Source: Wolbachia endosymbiont (group B) of Gerris lacustris (GTDB lineage: Bacteria; Pseudomonadota; Alphaproteobacteria; Rickettsiales; Anaplasmataceae). From it: DNA of 64,000 bases. The translations under genes and the position numbers were made by a program. The stretch lies in contig NZ_OZ034761.1 in NCBI RefSeq assembly GCF_964028355.1, positions 1,550,001 to 1,614,000 on the forward strand, in the 5' to 3' direction. Below are positions 19,624 to 29,312 of the stretch, one piece after another. Under the pieces are notes generated by a model that had not been told where the DNA came from, did not search any database, and saw only the letters and a list, made by a program, of their open reading frames with translations. Position 1 is the stretch's first letter. Each line of letters starts with the position of its first letter.

Positions 19624-20192
19624 GGGAGTGTTAAATAAACTGTGTCAAGCCGCATTTTTAGTTCAACTCAATTTTCAGTCTGTTGGGAAAGAAAATGTCA
19701 AGCTGAGACATAGTTAATGACCAATTAGGCAAAGCTGTAGTCCACTTTTGCTCTACCTTTTTTATAGCACAATATACCTGTTTGTACAAGGCATTTGTAT
19801 TAGTAAATGAGCCCTTAGTTTTAGTAAATTTCCTAATTTGTCTATGCAATCCCTCAATTGGATTGGTGGTGTAAATCAGCTTCCTAACTGGTCCAGAATA
19901 CTTAAAATAACCAGACAAATTTTCCCAATTGTTTTGCCATGATTTTGTAACCAAGGGATATTTTTCACTCCATTTTTCTTCCAGCTCAAGCAAATAATTC
20001 TCAGCAATCTCTTTACTTGAAGCACGATATATTTTTTTCAAATCATTTATGAAAACTTTTACATCTTTGCTAGATACATACTTCAGTGAATTCCTTATCT
20101 GATGCACTATGCATAGCTGTACTTCTGCTTTAGGAAATACACTATTTATAGCGGTAGGAAAGCTTTTTAGCCCATCAATACAGGCAATTATA
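19624..20192 (-). pseudogene. IS256-family transposase, C-terminal fragment
   Basis: The frame at 19658-20107 encodes the last 149 residues of an IS256 (mutator) transposase, and coding similarity runs on to the IS630 junction at 20192. It matches the C-terminal half of the copy at 51418-52397. The outer end gggagtgttaaataaactgtg at 19624 is shared with 52431, so this end of the element is intact. The other half is missing: beyond IS630 only about 15 bases of it (21292-21306) remain. Confidence 0.85.
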
Positions 20193-20272
20193 CCAATTCC
20201 CGCTATACAAGCAACGAATAGACAATAATGGAAAAAAAGCCATACTGGAGTAAGTAAAATAGCGAGGTTTAG

Positions 20273-20752
20273 ATGGCATTAAGATCAAAATTATTGGATG
20301 AAAAAGTGGTGGAATCAGCAAAAGAGATGCTGAAGAAAGTAAGAAATAATGCGTATGTTGCAAAAAAACTAAATGCTGTAATTGCAGCAAAAAAGCACAG
20401 TATAACAGCTGTAGCAAAAATATGTTGCATTTCGAGAAAGGCAATTACTACATGGATAAAGCACATAAAATTTGGAAGAGAAGAAAAATTATTTTCTCCA
20501 CCTCAACGCCGTAGAAAAACTATATTGAACCAAAGTCAACTTGAACAAATTGAGGTGTGGATAGAGGAAAACCCCAATATTACTATTAGAGAAATGAGAA
20601 TAAGAATCCAAGAAAGATTTGGTTTGAATATCAGCAAATCCACAATACATCGTAATATGCAAAGAATGAAATTCTCATATATCACACCAAGACCAGTTCA
20701 TAGTGGACAGGATAAAAATAAGCAAGAGGAGTTTAAAAAAAAACCTCAATGA
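20273..20752 (+). CDS. IS630 transposase, N-terminal frame (orfA)
   Basis: 159 residues: a helix-turn-helix domain (KHSITAVAKICCISRKAITTW) and the second winged-helix region (ITIREMRIRIQERFGLNISKSTIHR). It ends just after the A9 tract, where the catalytic half changes frame. The same protein is encoded by copies b, c and d. Confidence 0.85.
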   Translation: MALRSKLLDEKVVESAKEMLKKVRNNAYVAKKLNAVIAAKKHSITAVAKICCISRKAITTWIKHIKFGREEKLFSPPQRRRKTILNQSQLEQIEVWIEENPNITIREMRIRIQERFGLNISKSTIHRNMQRMKFSYITPRPVHSGQDKNKQEEFKKKPQ

Positions 20753-21278
20753 AACTATTGTCATGCATTCTGAAAAAGAGCTATTTTTCTTCGATGAATC
20801 ACGGTTTGGTACACATTCAAAAGTTGGACATGGGTGGTTTAAAAAAGGCAGTAGGACACAGGTTAAGGTAAAATTAGGTAGGGAAAATTTTTATCTCTAT
20901 AGTGCAGTTAATCCCAGAAATGGAGAGAATTTTAGCTTATTTGCACCAAACGTCAACACTGCTTGTATAAATATATTCCTTGAACAGATGTCGCAATATT
21001 TAGGAATACGAAAGGCTTTTCTCGTGATGGATTGCGCTAGTTGGCATAAGTCAAAAAGTTTAAAGATACCTAAAAATATCGAAATTATATACCTACCACC
21101 ATACTCACCTGACCTCAATCCTGTTGAGAGGTTTTGGTTATATATAAAACAGAACATTTTGCGCAATAAAATCTACGATACAATTGTTCTGCTTGAGAGC
21201 GCTTTGTGTAAATTTATTACCTCTCTTTCCCCTTCCACGGTTAAACAACTCTGCAATGCTTCTTATTTGGTTCATTAA
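20703..21278 (+). CDS. IS630 transposase, catalytic frame (orfB)
   Basis: The DDE domain has FFDESRFG (first Asp), VMDCASWHKS (second Asp) and LPPYSPDLNPVERFW (Glu), all intact. Removing one A from the A9 tract fuses it to orfA. The GTG at 20703 may not be a real start. Confidence 0.85.
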   Translation: MDRIKISKRSLKKNLNETIVMHSEKELFFFDESRFGTHSKVGHGWFKKGSRTQVKVKLGRENFYLYSAVNPRNGENFSLFAPNVNTACINIFLEQMSQYLGIRKAFLVMDCASWHKSKSLKIPKNIEIIYLPPYSPDLNPVERFWLYIKQNILRNKIYDTIVLLESALCKFITSLSPSTVKQLCNASYLVH

Positions 21279-21368
21279 TAATGAGAGTTGGTATTAGAAT
21301 ACCTTAGAACCTGTACATGATCTCAAGAAAGGAATAAACTAAGAGATAATGTATATAAGTTAGGATAT

Positions 21369-21701
21369 ATGAGGAGTGTATACCCAAGTGATATAAGTCG
21401 GGAAAGATTTGAGATTATATTACCAGATCTAGAATCCTGTAGAAAAAAAACAAAACCAAGAAAACTGGATTTATATGAGTTATTTTGCGGTGTACTTTAT
21501 GTGCTAAAAAGTGGCTGTCAGTGGCGAATGCTACCAAAAGAGTTTCCAAAATGGCGCAATTGTTACGATTACTTCAAGAGATGGAGTAAAAAACCGAATG
21601 AAGATAGAGAAAGTGTTCTAGAAATTGTCTTAAAAAAAATTAGTTGGAGAGGTTCGTTTCAACAGTGGTCGGAATACAAAAACAAGCTTCTGCATCATTG
21701 A
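21369..21701 (+). CDS. IS5-family transposase orfA (copy 2)
   Basis: 110 residues identical to copy 1. The A8 tract at 21632-21639 interrupts the full transposase frame. Confidence 0.85.
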   Translation: MRSVYPSDISRERFEIILPDLESCRKKTKPRKLDLYELFCGVLYVLKSGCQWRMLPKEFPKWRNCYDYFKRWSKKPNEDRESVLEIVLKKISWRGSFQQWSEYKNKLLHH

Positions 21702-21804
21702 TGCTCAAAGTGTAAAAAACACCGATATTGCTGAAGAAAAAGGTTATGATGCCGGCAAGAAAATTTCAGGAATAAAGCGTCATATTGCAGTAGATACGCA
21801 AGGT

Positions 21805-22161
21805 TTGCCACATGCAATTTATATTACTACAGCTAATATCGGAGATCGTACTGCTGCTGTAGAGATGATTTGTAACGCAAGAAAAAATCTTTCCGAAGTT
21901 CAAAATATACTAGTTGATGCAGGTTATACAGGAGAAAATTTTGCAACTCAAATAAAAACGACTATTGGTGCAACCGTTGAAGTAATAAAACGAAGTGAAT
22001 TACATACCTTTGTTGTATTGCCAAAAAGGTGGGTTGTAGAGCGTTCTTTTGCTTGGCTGGAAAAGTGTAGACGGTTATGGAAAAATTGCGAGCGTAAACT
22101 CAATACTAGACTACAAATGGTCGTTCTAGCTTTTACTGCCTTGCTCCTCAAAAGATTATGA
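21805..22161 (+). CDS. IS5-family transposase orfB (copy 2)
   Basis: 118 residues from the first ATG; the frame is open upstream to the A8 tract and includes SFCIIDAQSVKNTD with the first catalytic Asp. Confidence 0.85.
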   Translation: MPHAIYITTANIGDRTAAVEMICNARKNLSEVQNILVDAGYTGENFATQIKTTIGATVEVIKRSELHTFVVLPKRWVVERSFAWLEKCRRLWKNCERKLNTRLQMVVLAFTALLLKRL

Positions 22162-22294
22162 ACAGGCTCTTAATTGTCACCCGAATATGTGCATAGTATA
22201 AAATTATCTTGATAGACTTCAAGAGCTTTGCTTATGAAGTCAGTGTGCTTCTTGAAATACAATATACTTTCGTTACTTTAATTATGAAAATCCC

Positions 22295-22897
22295 TTAAGC
22301 CTTCTTGCCAATTACTACAATATTTTCACTTGGAAAAAAGTAGTCAGGTATAGCCATGTTTTTTGGTGCAGGACCACCAATTACTCGGCCTGATGTGTCA
22401 TAATATGAACCATGACAAGGGCAGAACCAACCGTTGCCGTCTTTTGTAGCGTGATCAACCGGTACACATCCAAGATGGGTGCATATTCCAATCATAATTA
22501 ACCATTCATCTTTCCCTTTATATACTCTTTTTTCATCTGATTCAGGATCTCTCAAATTTTCTGCATTTATGGCTCTTGCAGCCTCAATCTCTTGTTTTGT
22601 GCGCTTGCGGATAAATACTGGCTTACCTTGCCATTTTACCTTTTTTCCTTGTCCTTCTTGAATATCAGATAGATTAACCTCAACCGTAGACATCGCTAAA
22701 ACCTCAGCAGAAGGATTCATAGACTTAATCAATGGCCAAAGACTGCTTGCAGCTCCTATACATGCCATGGCGCACGTAGTTAATGTTATAAAATCTCTTC
22801 TACTCTTATTTTTAGTAAGATCTTGAATAGGAGACGTTTTTTTATTCTTCTCTTTTGTCAACGATTTTTTATTTCTAGTTAATTTCTTATCCATCAA
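22295..22897 (-). CDS. petA: Ubiquinol-cytochrome c reductase Rieske iron-sulfur subunit
   Basis: 200 residues. The two cluster-binding boxes CTHLGCVP and CPCHGSYYD are present, and the GGPAPKNMAIP stretch follows them. A Tat-like N-terminus (SRRDFITLTTCAMACIGAA, with twin Arg) anchors it in the inner membrane. It carries electrons from ubiquinol to cytochrome c1 in complex III. The N-terminus has about 25 extra Lys-rich residues before the twin Arg. In many alphaproteobacteria petB and petC follow directly, but here the gene ends 125 bases from an IS5 copy and neither is in the window. Confidence 0.93.
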   Translation of the reverse strand: MMDKKLTRNKKSLTKEKNKKTSPIQDLTKNKSRRDFITLTTCAMACIGAASSLWPLIKSMNPSAEVLAMSTVEVNLSDIQEGQGKKVKWQGKPVFIRKRTKQEIEAARAINAENLRDPESDEKRVYKGKDEWLIMIGICTHLGCVPVDHATKDGNGWFCPCHGSYYDTSGRVIGGPAPKNMAIPDYFFPSENIVVIGKKA

Positions 22898-23013
22898 TCT
22901 CTACTTGACCATAGATATATATTTTAGTTTAAATACTATAGATTAATCAACAGAAATTTGCACTTTTTGCTTAGCCTTTACTATACAATTAAGAAGAAAT
23001 AGCGCTTTCGACC

Positions 23014-25692
23014 TCAGACGTATTCTCTATCAGTGGAGCTAGGATCTTCAATTTTTGCTACCGATACCACCTTTTCTTTACTTTCTGTTTTAAACAGAGT
23101 GACTCCCTGAGTGCTACGCCCTGCAATTCTAATTTCATTAACCGAAATGCGAATTAACTTTCCTTTATCTGTAATAAGCATTATGTTGTCATCCTGCTCA
23201 ACTGGAAAACTAGCAACAACATTGCCATTTCTGCTAGTAGTAAGGATATTTGTAATACCAATACCGCCTCTACCTGTTACCCTATATTCATATGCAGAAG
23301 TTCTTTTACCAAAACCATTTTCAGTAATAGTTAATATGAATTGCTCATTCACTGCGAGCTCTAAGAATGTTTGCTTATCTATTCCTAAATCATTCAAAGT
23401 TTTTTCTAATTTAGAATCAATTGAGTTGTTGGTTGCAGCTTCCATCCTTTTTGCAAGCGGAACTCTTAAGTAAAGTTCTTTTGTTTCTGTTGCAATGCCT
23501 ATGCCGTTTAGTATGGTCATGGATATCACGCTGTCATTTTTTGCAAGTTTGATACCTCTTACGCCATCTGAATTGCGACTCTTAAATTGACGCACATCGC
23601 TTACAATAAATCTGATGCTTTTTCCAAGCGTTGTTGAAAGTAGAACGTGATCAATTTCGCTACACACTTTAACTGACACTAATTTATCCCCTTCTTCGAG
23701 CTTTATTGCTATTTTTCCATTGCTTGGAATATAGTGAAAATCCGCTAAGGAGTTACGCCTTATGTTCCCATAAGCAGTGGCAAAAACTATATTTTGATTT
23801 TCGTCATTCTCACTTGGAAGCGGCATGATGTTAGTTATAGTTTCACCATCGCTAAGCGGGAATATATTAACAAGCGCTCTTCCACGTGCAGTTGGTTCTG
23901 CAAGAGGTAGTTTATAAACTTTTAATCTGTAAACTCGGCCAATATTAGAAAAGAATAAGAGGCTAGTATGAGTATTCCCAACAAATAATTTTGTGATTAC
24001 GTCCTCCTCCTTTAACCCCTGTCCTAGCTTTCCTTTTCCACCACGATGCTGAGTTCTATAGTGAGAAAGCTTCACACGTTTGATGTAACCATTCATAGTT
24101 ACGGTCACCACCATATCCTCCTGTGGAATTAGATCTTCAGCCTCAATGTCCATATCTGATTCTTCTATTGCAGTTTTTCGTGATATGGCAAATCTATTCT
24201 TTATTTCTTGTAAATTGTTTTTTATTTCTTTCATCAATTTCTCTTCTGAGCCAAGGAAAGCAATATATTCTTTTATCAGGCTAAGCATTGAATTTAGCTC
24301 ATTTTCCAATTTGTTTTTTTCAAGGCCTGTTAAGCGTTGCAACTTCATGTCAAGAATAGCTTTTGTTTGCAGCTCAGTTAATCTATATACTCCATCTTTC
24401 AAAAAGCTCATACTGTCTGAGATTAGTTCAATAATCGTGCTTATTTCAGCTGAGGTTTTCCATTCCTTGTTTAAAAGCTCTCTACTTGCTTCTTCAGGAT
24501 CTTTTGCACCACGGATGATTTTTATCACTTCATCTATGCTGAGAACCGCAATGTAGAGCCCTATGTATATATGAGCTTTTTCCCTCGTTTTTCTTAGACG
24601 AAACTCTGTTCTCCTGATTAGTACTTCTTTTCTAAAATCAATAAAAGCAGCTATGATTTCTTTCAATGACATCAAAGCAGGTCTGTTGTTGCTCAGAACT
24701 AAAGTATTAACACTAAAGCTACTTCTTAGAGGAGTAAGCCCTAGTATTTGATTCAATATAAAATCTGCTTCAGTGTTTTTTTTGAGATCAATTACCACCC
24801 TAATACCAGACTTATCAGACTCATCCCTAATCTCTGTTATGCCCTCAATTCTTTTTTCTTTTGCGAGCTCACCTATTTTCTCAATTAATTTTACTTTATT
24901 TACTTGGTAAGGTATTTCATCAATAACTATTGCTTGTCTATCTTGTGGCAGATTTTCTATATGGGTTTTACCCTGCACGACAATCGAACCTCGGCCTTTA
25001 GCAAACGCTGATCTTATTCCAGATCTACCAAGAATTATTCCTCCCGTTGGAAAATCTGGCCCTGGTACTACTTCAAGCAATTCATCTAGAGTAACTCCAG
25101 GGTTATCTATATATAACATGCAAGCATCAATTATCTCGCCAAGATTATGAGAAGGAATATTGGTTGCCATACCAACTGCAACACCACTTCCACCGTTTAC
25201 TAACAGATTCGGAAATTCTGCAGGCAGTACAACAGGCTCTGTTTCATTTCCATCATAGTTTGGTCTAAAGTCAACTGTATCTTCATCAATATCATTTAGT
25301 AAGAAGTGTGACACTTTCTGAAGCCTTGCTTCTGTATATCGCATTGAAGCTGGTGGATCTCCATCTATTGAACCAAAGTTACCTTGCCCGTCGATAAGTG
25401 GTAAAAGAAGAGAGAAATCTTGAGCCATTCTAACCAAGGAGTCATAGATAGCCATGTCACCATGTGGGTGATATTTTCCCATTACATCCCCGACTATACG
25501 AGCTGCTTTTTTATAAGGTTTACCGGCATCGAACCCAGCCCTCGACATTGCGTATAATATGCGCCTATGAACAGGTTTAAATCCATCTCGCACATCAGGT
25601 ATAGCCCGACTTATGATCACACTCATTGCGTAGGAGAGATAAGAATCTTCTAGCTCTTTCACTATTGAAACTGGTACTATGTTGTCTTGCAT
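23014..25692 (-). CDS. gyrA: DNA gyrase subunit A
   Basis: 892 residues, full length. Catalytic Tyr119 is in [10 protein letters not shown], followed by the coiled-coil gate and six C-terminal beta-pinwheel blades. The GyrA box appears as QHRGGKGK at about 546-553. With GyrB it introduces negative supercoils into DNA. In the quinolone-binding loop ([10 protein letters not shown], residues 75-84) the position of E. coli Ser83 is Met80, while Asp84 matches E. coli Asp87. It is transcribed towards petA; tRNA-Val is 51 bases upstream. Confidence 0.95.
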   Translation of the reverse strand: MQDNIVPVSIVKELEDSYLSYAMSVIISRAIPDVRDGFKPVHRRILYAMSRAGFDAGKPYKKAARIVGDVMGKYHPHGDMAIYDSLVRMAQDFSLLLPLIDGQGNFGSIDGDPPASMRYTEARLQKVSHFLLNDIDEDTVDFRPNYDGNETEPVVLPAEFPNLLVNGGSGVAVGMATNIPSHNLGEIIDACMLYIDNPGVTLDELLEVVPGPDFPTGGIILGRSGIRSAFAKGRGSIVVQGKTHIENLPQDRQAIVIDEIPYQVNKVKLIEKIGELAKEKRIEGITEIRDESDKSGIRVVIDLKKNTEADFILNQILGLTPLRSSFSVNTLVLSNNRPALMSLKEIIAAFIDFRKEVLIRRTEFRLRKTREKAHIYIGLYIAVLSIDEVIKIIRGAKDPEEASRELLNKEWKTSAEISTIIELISDSMSFLKDGVYRLTELQTKAILDMKLQRLTGLEKNKLENELNSMLSLIKEYIAFLGSEEKLMKEIKNNLQEIKNRFAISRKTAIEESDMDIEAEDLIPQEDMVVTVTMNGYIKRVKLSHYRTQHRGGKGKLGQGLKEEDVITKLFVGNTHTSLLFFSNIGRVYRLKVYKLPLAEPTARGRALVNIFPLSDGETITNIMPLPSENDENQNIVFATAYGNIRRNSLADFHYIPSNGKIAIKLEEGDKLVSVKVCSEIDHVLLSTTLGKSIRFIVSDVRQFKSRNSDGVRGIKLAKNDSVISMTILNGIGIATETKELYLRVPLAKRMEAATNNSIDSKLEKTLNDLGIDKQTFLELAVNEQFILTITENGFGKRTSAYEYRVTGRGGIGITNILTTSRNGNVVASFPVEQDDNIMLITDKGKLIRISVNEIRIAGRSTQGVTLFKTESKEKVVSVAKIEDPSSTDREYV

Positions 25693-25743
25693 TTTCTATA
25701 CTTTGATTGAAATAATTGTAATATTAATATTCAACTAGGCTAA

Positions 25744-25816
25744 TGGGCAATGACAGACTTGAACTGCCGACCTCCTCGGTGTAAACGAGATGCTCTACCA
25801 GCTGAGCTAATTGCCC
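25744..25816 (-). tRNA. tRNA-Val (TAC)
   Basis: The acceptor stem gggcaat pairs with attgccc, and the discriminator is A. The anticodon loop is tttacac (anticodon TAC). D and T arms are normal, and CCA is not encoded. Confidence 0.95.
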
Positions 25817-25880
25817 CTCTAGATGTAATTCTATAGTTCAATGTTGTTGTTGTAAACAAAAATAGCGATACAAGCAACTC

Positions 25881-26747
25881 TTATGGAATCGCTGGGTGCG
25901 CACTATGGAGTTGTATAAATTTTAGTCTTGCTGCTACCTTGTATAAAGGTATTCTTTCACTTGCATTTTTTGACATGTTCAACAACTTTGAATAAAATGC
26001 TGTAGCATTTTTAAAATCTGAGAGCTTATCTAGAATAACAGCTAAATTATAGGTATAAAAAATATTGTTTTGATCTAAAGAAATTGCTGCTTTCATGTAT
26101 TCTTTAGCTTTTACGTAATCCTCTTTTTTCATATAGATCAAACCTAAATTTGCTGATAAAGGGGCGCAATTTCTGCGTATATCATACAATTTCAACATTT
26201 CACTCAATGCCAAATCAGGATCATATTGTGAGATTATCGTCAGAAAATTCTTTAATACATAAGGGTTGCTAGGATATTCTTTTAACAGCCTTGTATAAAT
26301 CTCTACGGCTCTTTTAAATTCTTTGTTAGCGTAATAGATATTCCCTAGTCCAATTAAAGCACTTTCATGATAAGGAAACTTTGCAATAATCTGATTAAGG
26401 AGAGAAATAGCTGTTTCATTATCTCCTGACTCAAAGGAATCTTTTGCTTTTTTTAAAGTAGAGTATATGTCAAAACTCTTGCCAGAATTCTGCGAAATTT
26501 TGATATTAAATTTGTCACTTTTTCTCTCAATAACATCAAGATCTTTATGTTTTTTATCAGCTTTTATATGCTTGACAACATTATCGAAAGCCTTTTGTAC
26601 CTCCAAATTTTCACTAGCATAGGTAATAGAAGACTCCCATAAAATTACAACGCAAATTAACATACAGATAAACATAGGTCCTAGTGTTGTGGGATTAGCT
26701 GCAGTGTGTAACCAATAAATCTTATTTTTTTGAACTATACGCAACAC
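25881..26747 (-). CDS. Tetratricopeptide-repeat protein, exported or membrane-anchored
   Basis: 288 residues. A hydrophobic segment (MFICMLICVVILW, about 25-40) suggests that Met25 may be the true start of a signal-anchored protein. TPR motifs run from about residue 85 to 260 (ALIGLGNIYYANKEFKRAVEIY, SANLGLIYMKKEDYVKAKEY, TYNLAVILDKLSDFKNATAFY). TPRs bind other proteins; no enzyme domain is present. It lies alone, downstream of a short gap from the DUF1284-like gene and on the same strand. Confidence 0.78.
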   Translation of the reverse strand: MLRIVQKNKIYWLHTAANPTTLGPMFICMLICVVILWESSITYASENLEVQKAFDNVVKHIKADKKHKDLDVIERKSDKFNIKISQNSGKSFDIYSTLKKAKDSFESGDNETAISLLNQIIAKFPYHESALIGLGNIYYANKEFKRAVEIYTRLLKEYPSNPYVLKNFLTIISQYDPDLALSEMLKLYDIRRNCAPLSANLGLIYMKKEDYVKAKEYMKAAISLDQNNIFYTYNLAVILDKLSDFKNATAFYSKLLNMSKNASERIPLYKVAARLKFIQLHSAHPAIP

Positions 26748-26815
26748 ATTACAAATTCATAAATGCTAAATTATTTATCTAATATAATAGTAAAGATATT
26801 ATTAATTGGCAGACA

Positions 26816-27214
26816 CTATTTAGAATGAGTTAAAAGGGCACTTCTGCACATTCCATGTGGCTGCCAATTGCACCCCTTACATGCGTAGTCGAATTTCTCT
26901 AAAGACATTTTCTCTCTAATTCTTTTTACTGCTTCACTCCAGGTTAAAATCTCTCCAATTTTTATCCCTAAAACTTCCTTATGTCTTCTATCTAGTTCTA
27001 AAACTTTAGCTTGTTTGGTGCATTTGCCTTGTTTAGTCTGGCTTGGGCAAGCACTACAAATACTGTCAAGGTTATCAACTACTTTGATTTGAGTATTAGG
27101 ACCGCTAATTACTTTACTTGCTATCTTCTTATAATTTTCTACAAAACCCTGAGAATACCCATACCCTTGAAATGCAAGAGTGCACATGAAATGATGAGGA
27201 CGAAACCTTATCAC
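26816..27214 (-). CDS. DUF1284-like cysteine-rich protein
   Basis: I take the GTG at 27214 as start (132 residues): it overlaps the bioY stop as GTGA, and the family begins with RFRPHHFMCTLAFQGYGYSQGF. An ATG-type start further upstream would lie inside bioY. Conserved cysteines are in SICSACPSQTKQGKC (three Cys) and YACKGCNWQPHGMC (three Cys), suggesting an iron-sulfur or metal site. The family function is unknown. Coupling to bioY suggests co-expression, but no link to biotin is shown. Confidence 0.75.
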   Translation of the reverse strand: MIRFRPHHFMCTLAFQGYGYSQGFVENYKKIASKVISGPNTQIKVVDNLDSICSACPSQTKQGKCTKQAKVLELDRRHKEVLGIKIGEILTWSEAVKRIREKMSLEKFDYACKGCNWQPHGMCRSALLTHSK

Positions 27215-27738
27215 TTTTTCAAATACTGCAAAGCTGCTACAAGTAGAAAAATTTTTACCAAACCAGGAAGGATGAATGGTAAAACACCTACCATTATTGC
27301 TTGTTCCAAACCCACGTAAATAGCAAGCCAACTAACACCACAAATAAAGATTACAACTGTACCCGCTAGACAACTTAAAGAATTACACATAAATGATTTA
27401 TATTTAGAGTTCAGTAATTCATTTACTCTGCTCATTACTACAACAGCAACTAAACAGCCAATCAAATATCCACCTGTTGGCCCGAGAAAAATGTGATAAC
27501 CACCAGAAAAACTTGCAAGAATAGGCAATCCTGCTGCACCAAGTGATAGATATGTAAGCACAGAATAGAATGCTGTTCTGCGGTTAAATTTAAGCCCAAT
27601 AAGCATTACTCCCAAAGTTTGCAATGTGATAGGTACAGGCTGCGATGGTACGCTTATTTGAGCCATCAAGAATAAAAGTAAAACGCAAGACAATATTTCA
27701 GCCGGTGTTGACCTACTGCTTGATTGTGTTATAAACAT
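27211..27738 (-). CDS. bioY: Biotin transporter BioY (ECF S component)
   Basis: 175 residues with six hydrophobic segments. PVPITLQTLGVMLIGL (36-51) and the GGYHIFLGPTGGYLIGCL block (79-96) are the signature of BioY. It binds biotin in the inner membrane and works alone or with EcfA/EcfT, which are not in this window. The stop overlaps the start of the DUF1284-like gene by four bases. No biotin synthesis genes are nearby. Confidence 0.92.
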   Translation of the reverse strand: MFITQSSSRSTPAEILSCVLLLFLMAQISVPSQPVPITLQTLGVMLIGLKFNRRTAFYSVLTYLSLGAAGLPILASFSGGYHIFLGPTGGYLIGCLVAVVVMSRVNELLNSKYKSFMCNSLSCLAGTVVIFICGVSWLAIYVGLEQAIMVGVLPFILPGLVKIFLLVAALQYLKK

Positions 27739-27845
27739 ATCTTCCCAATAAAAATAACTTACTAAATGTAATATATGTGTATAAGAGGTTTTGCAATTTA
27801 AATTTTGCTTATATTACGCTACAATGAATTATTTATAAATTAAAA

Positions 27846-28403
27846 ATGATAAGTAATCAAGATCTATTATTGTTAATGAAAGCAAGTCACAGCGGACGTT
27901 CATACGATCCTACAAGAGCAATATCTCAGAAAGAAATGGATATTTTAATAGAAGCTGTAAGGCTGACTCCCTCATGTTTTGGTGATGAACCTTGGAGATA
28001 TGTGATATACAACAAACAAAACAATCAAAGCGCATGGAAAAAATTGCTCGATTGCCTTGATGAATCTAATCAAAAGTGGGCAAAAGATGCACAAATACTA
28101 ATTATATCTCTAAGCGCTAAGAACTTCCGAAAACAAGGTAAAGGAGAAAATTTTTGGGCTAATCACGATACTGGTGCAGCAAATTACGCACTTATGCTAC
28201 AGGCTACAGCTATAGGCTTAATGGCTCATCAAATGGGTGGATTTGATAGAGATAAAATAGTGAAAGAGTTCAATATATCCGATGATTTTAATATAATGTC
28301 AGTGATAGCGGTTGGTTACGAGGAAGAAGGTGCCGAAGTTAAAGAAAAGAAGAGAAAGCCAATAGAAGAAATATTTTTTTATGACGAATGGCCAGCGAGC
28401 TGA
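27846..28403 (+). CDS. Nitroreductase family protein
   Basis: 185 residues. HSGRSYDPTRAI (15-26) has the Arg/Ser FMN contacts, LTPSCFGDEPWRYVIY is the usual Ser-Phe-x-x-x-P-W block, and DTGAANYALMLQATAIGLMAHQMGGF is the dimer/FMN helix. It is a flavoprotein that reduces nitro or quinone compounds with NAD(P)H, with unknown natural substrate. Its end overlaps by 25 bases the 3' end of the broken glycoside hydrolase gene, which converges on it. Confidence 0.87.
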   Translation: MISNQDLLLLMKASHSGRSYDPTRAISQKEMDILIEAVRLTPSCFGDEPWRYVIYNKQNNQSAWKKLLDCLDESNQKWAKDAQILIISLSAKNFRKQGKGENFWANHDTGAANYALMLQATAIGLMAHQMGGFDRDKIVKEFNISDDFNIMSVIAVGYEEEGAEVKEKKRKPIEEIFFYDEWPAS

Positions 28404-28519
28404 CTTGACCATTCTTTTCTTAATATCTTAAAAATTGAATTATCTGGCAAATAATTTTTTTTCATCCTACCCTCTTCAATTGCTTGCCAATCTTTCCATG
28501 GTAATTTCTTAGAGCCTGT

Positions 28520-28876
28520 TCATAATCTTTTGAGGAGCAAGGCAGTAAAAGCTAGAACGACCATTTGTAGTCTAGTATTGAGTTTACGCTCGCAATTTTT
28601 CCATAACCGTCTACACTTTTCCAGCCAAGCAAAAGAACGCTCTACAACCCACCTTTTTGGCAATACAACAAAGGTATGTAATTCACTTCGTTTTATTACT
28701 TCAACGGTTGCACCAATAGTCGTTTTTATTTGAGTTGCAAAATTTTCTCCTGTATAACCTGCATCAACTAGTATATTTTGAACTTCGGAAAGATTTTTTC
28801 TTGCGTTACAAATCATCTCTACAGCAGCAGTACGATCTCCGATATTAGCTGTAGTAATATAAATTGCATGTGGCAA
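28520..28876 (-). CDS. IS5-family transposase orfB (copy 3)
   Basis: 118 residues identical to the other copies. Confidence 0.85.
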   Translation of the reverse strand: MPHAIYITTANIGDRTAAVEMICNARKNLSEVQNILVDAGYTGENFATQIKTTIGATVEVIKRSELHTFVVLPKRWVVERSFAWLEKCRRLWKNCERKLNTRLQMVVLAFTALLLKRL

Positions 28877-28979
28877 ACCTTGCGTATCTACTGCAATATG
28901 ACGCTTTATTCCTGAAATTTTCTTGCCGGCATCATAACCTTTTTCTTCAGCAATATCGGTGTTTTTTACACTTTGAGCA

Positions 28980-29312
28980 TCAATGATGCAGAAGCTTGTT
29001 TTTGTATTCCGACCACTGTTGAAACGAACCTCTCCAACTAATTTTTTTTAAGACAATTTCTAGAACACTTTCTCTATCTTCATTCGGTTTTTTACTCCAT
29101 CTCTTGAAGTAATCGTAACAATTGCGCCATTTTGGAAACTCTTTTGGTAGCATTCGCCACTGACAGCCACTTTTTAGCACATAAAGTACACCGCAAAATA
29201 ACTCATATAAATCCAGTTTTCTTGGTTTTGTTTTTTTTCTACAGGATTCTAGATCTGGTAATATAATCTCAAATCTTTCCCGACTTATATCACTTGGGTA
29301 TACACTCCTCAT
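28980..29312 (-). CDS. IS5-family transposase orfA (copy 3)
   Basis: 110 residues identical to the other copies, with the same A8 break. Confidence 0.85.
   Translation of the reverse strand: MRSVYPSDISRERFEIILPDLESCRKKTKPRKLDLYELFCGVLYVLKSGCQWRMLPKEFPKWRNCYDYFKRWSKKPNEDRESVLEIVLKKISWRGSFQQWSEYKNKLLHH

Larger units (their letters stand above)
20193..21291 (+). mobile_element. IS630-family insertion sequence, copy a
   Basis: The element is 1099 bp, from ccaattcccgc to gagagttgg, flanked by TA on both sides (20191-20192 and 21292-21293), the IS630 target. It is inserted in the IS256 remnant. The terminal repeats are short and imperfect (ccaattcccgctat versus ccaactctcattat). Confidence 0.9.
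21307..22169 (+). mobile_element. IS5-family insertion sequence, copy 2
   Basis: 863 bp, flanked by tta at 21304-21306 and 22170-22172. It lies 15 bp from IS630 copy a, at the edge of the IS256 remnant. Its proteins are identical to those of copy 1. Confidence 0.9.

Noticed and set aside
26816..27331. 171-residue start for the DUF1284-like gene
   Set aside because: The extra 39 residues lie inside bioY in another frame and match nothing; GTG 27214 fits the family start and stop overlap.
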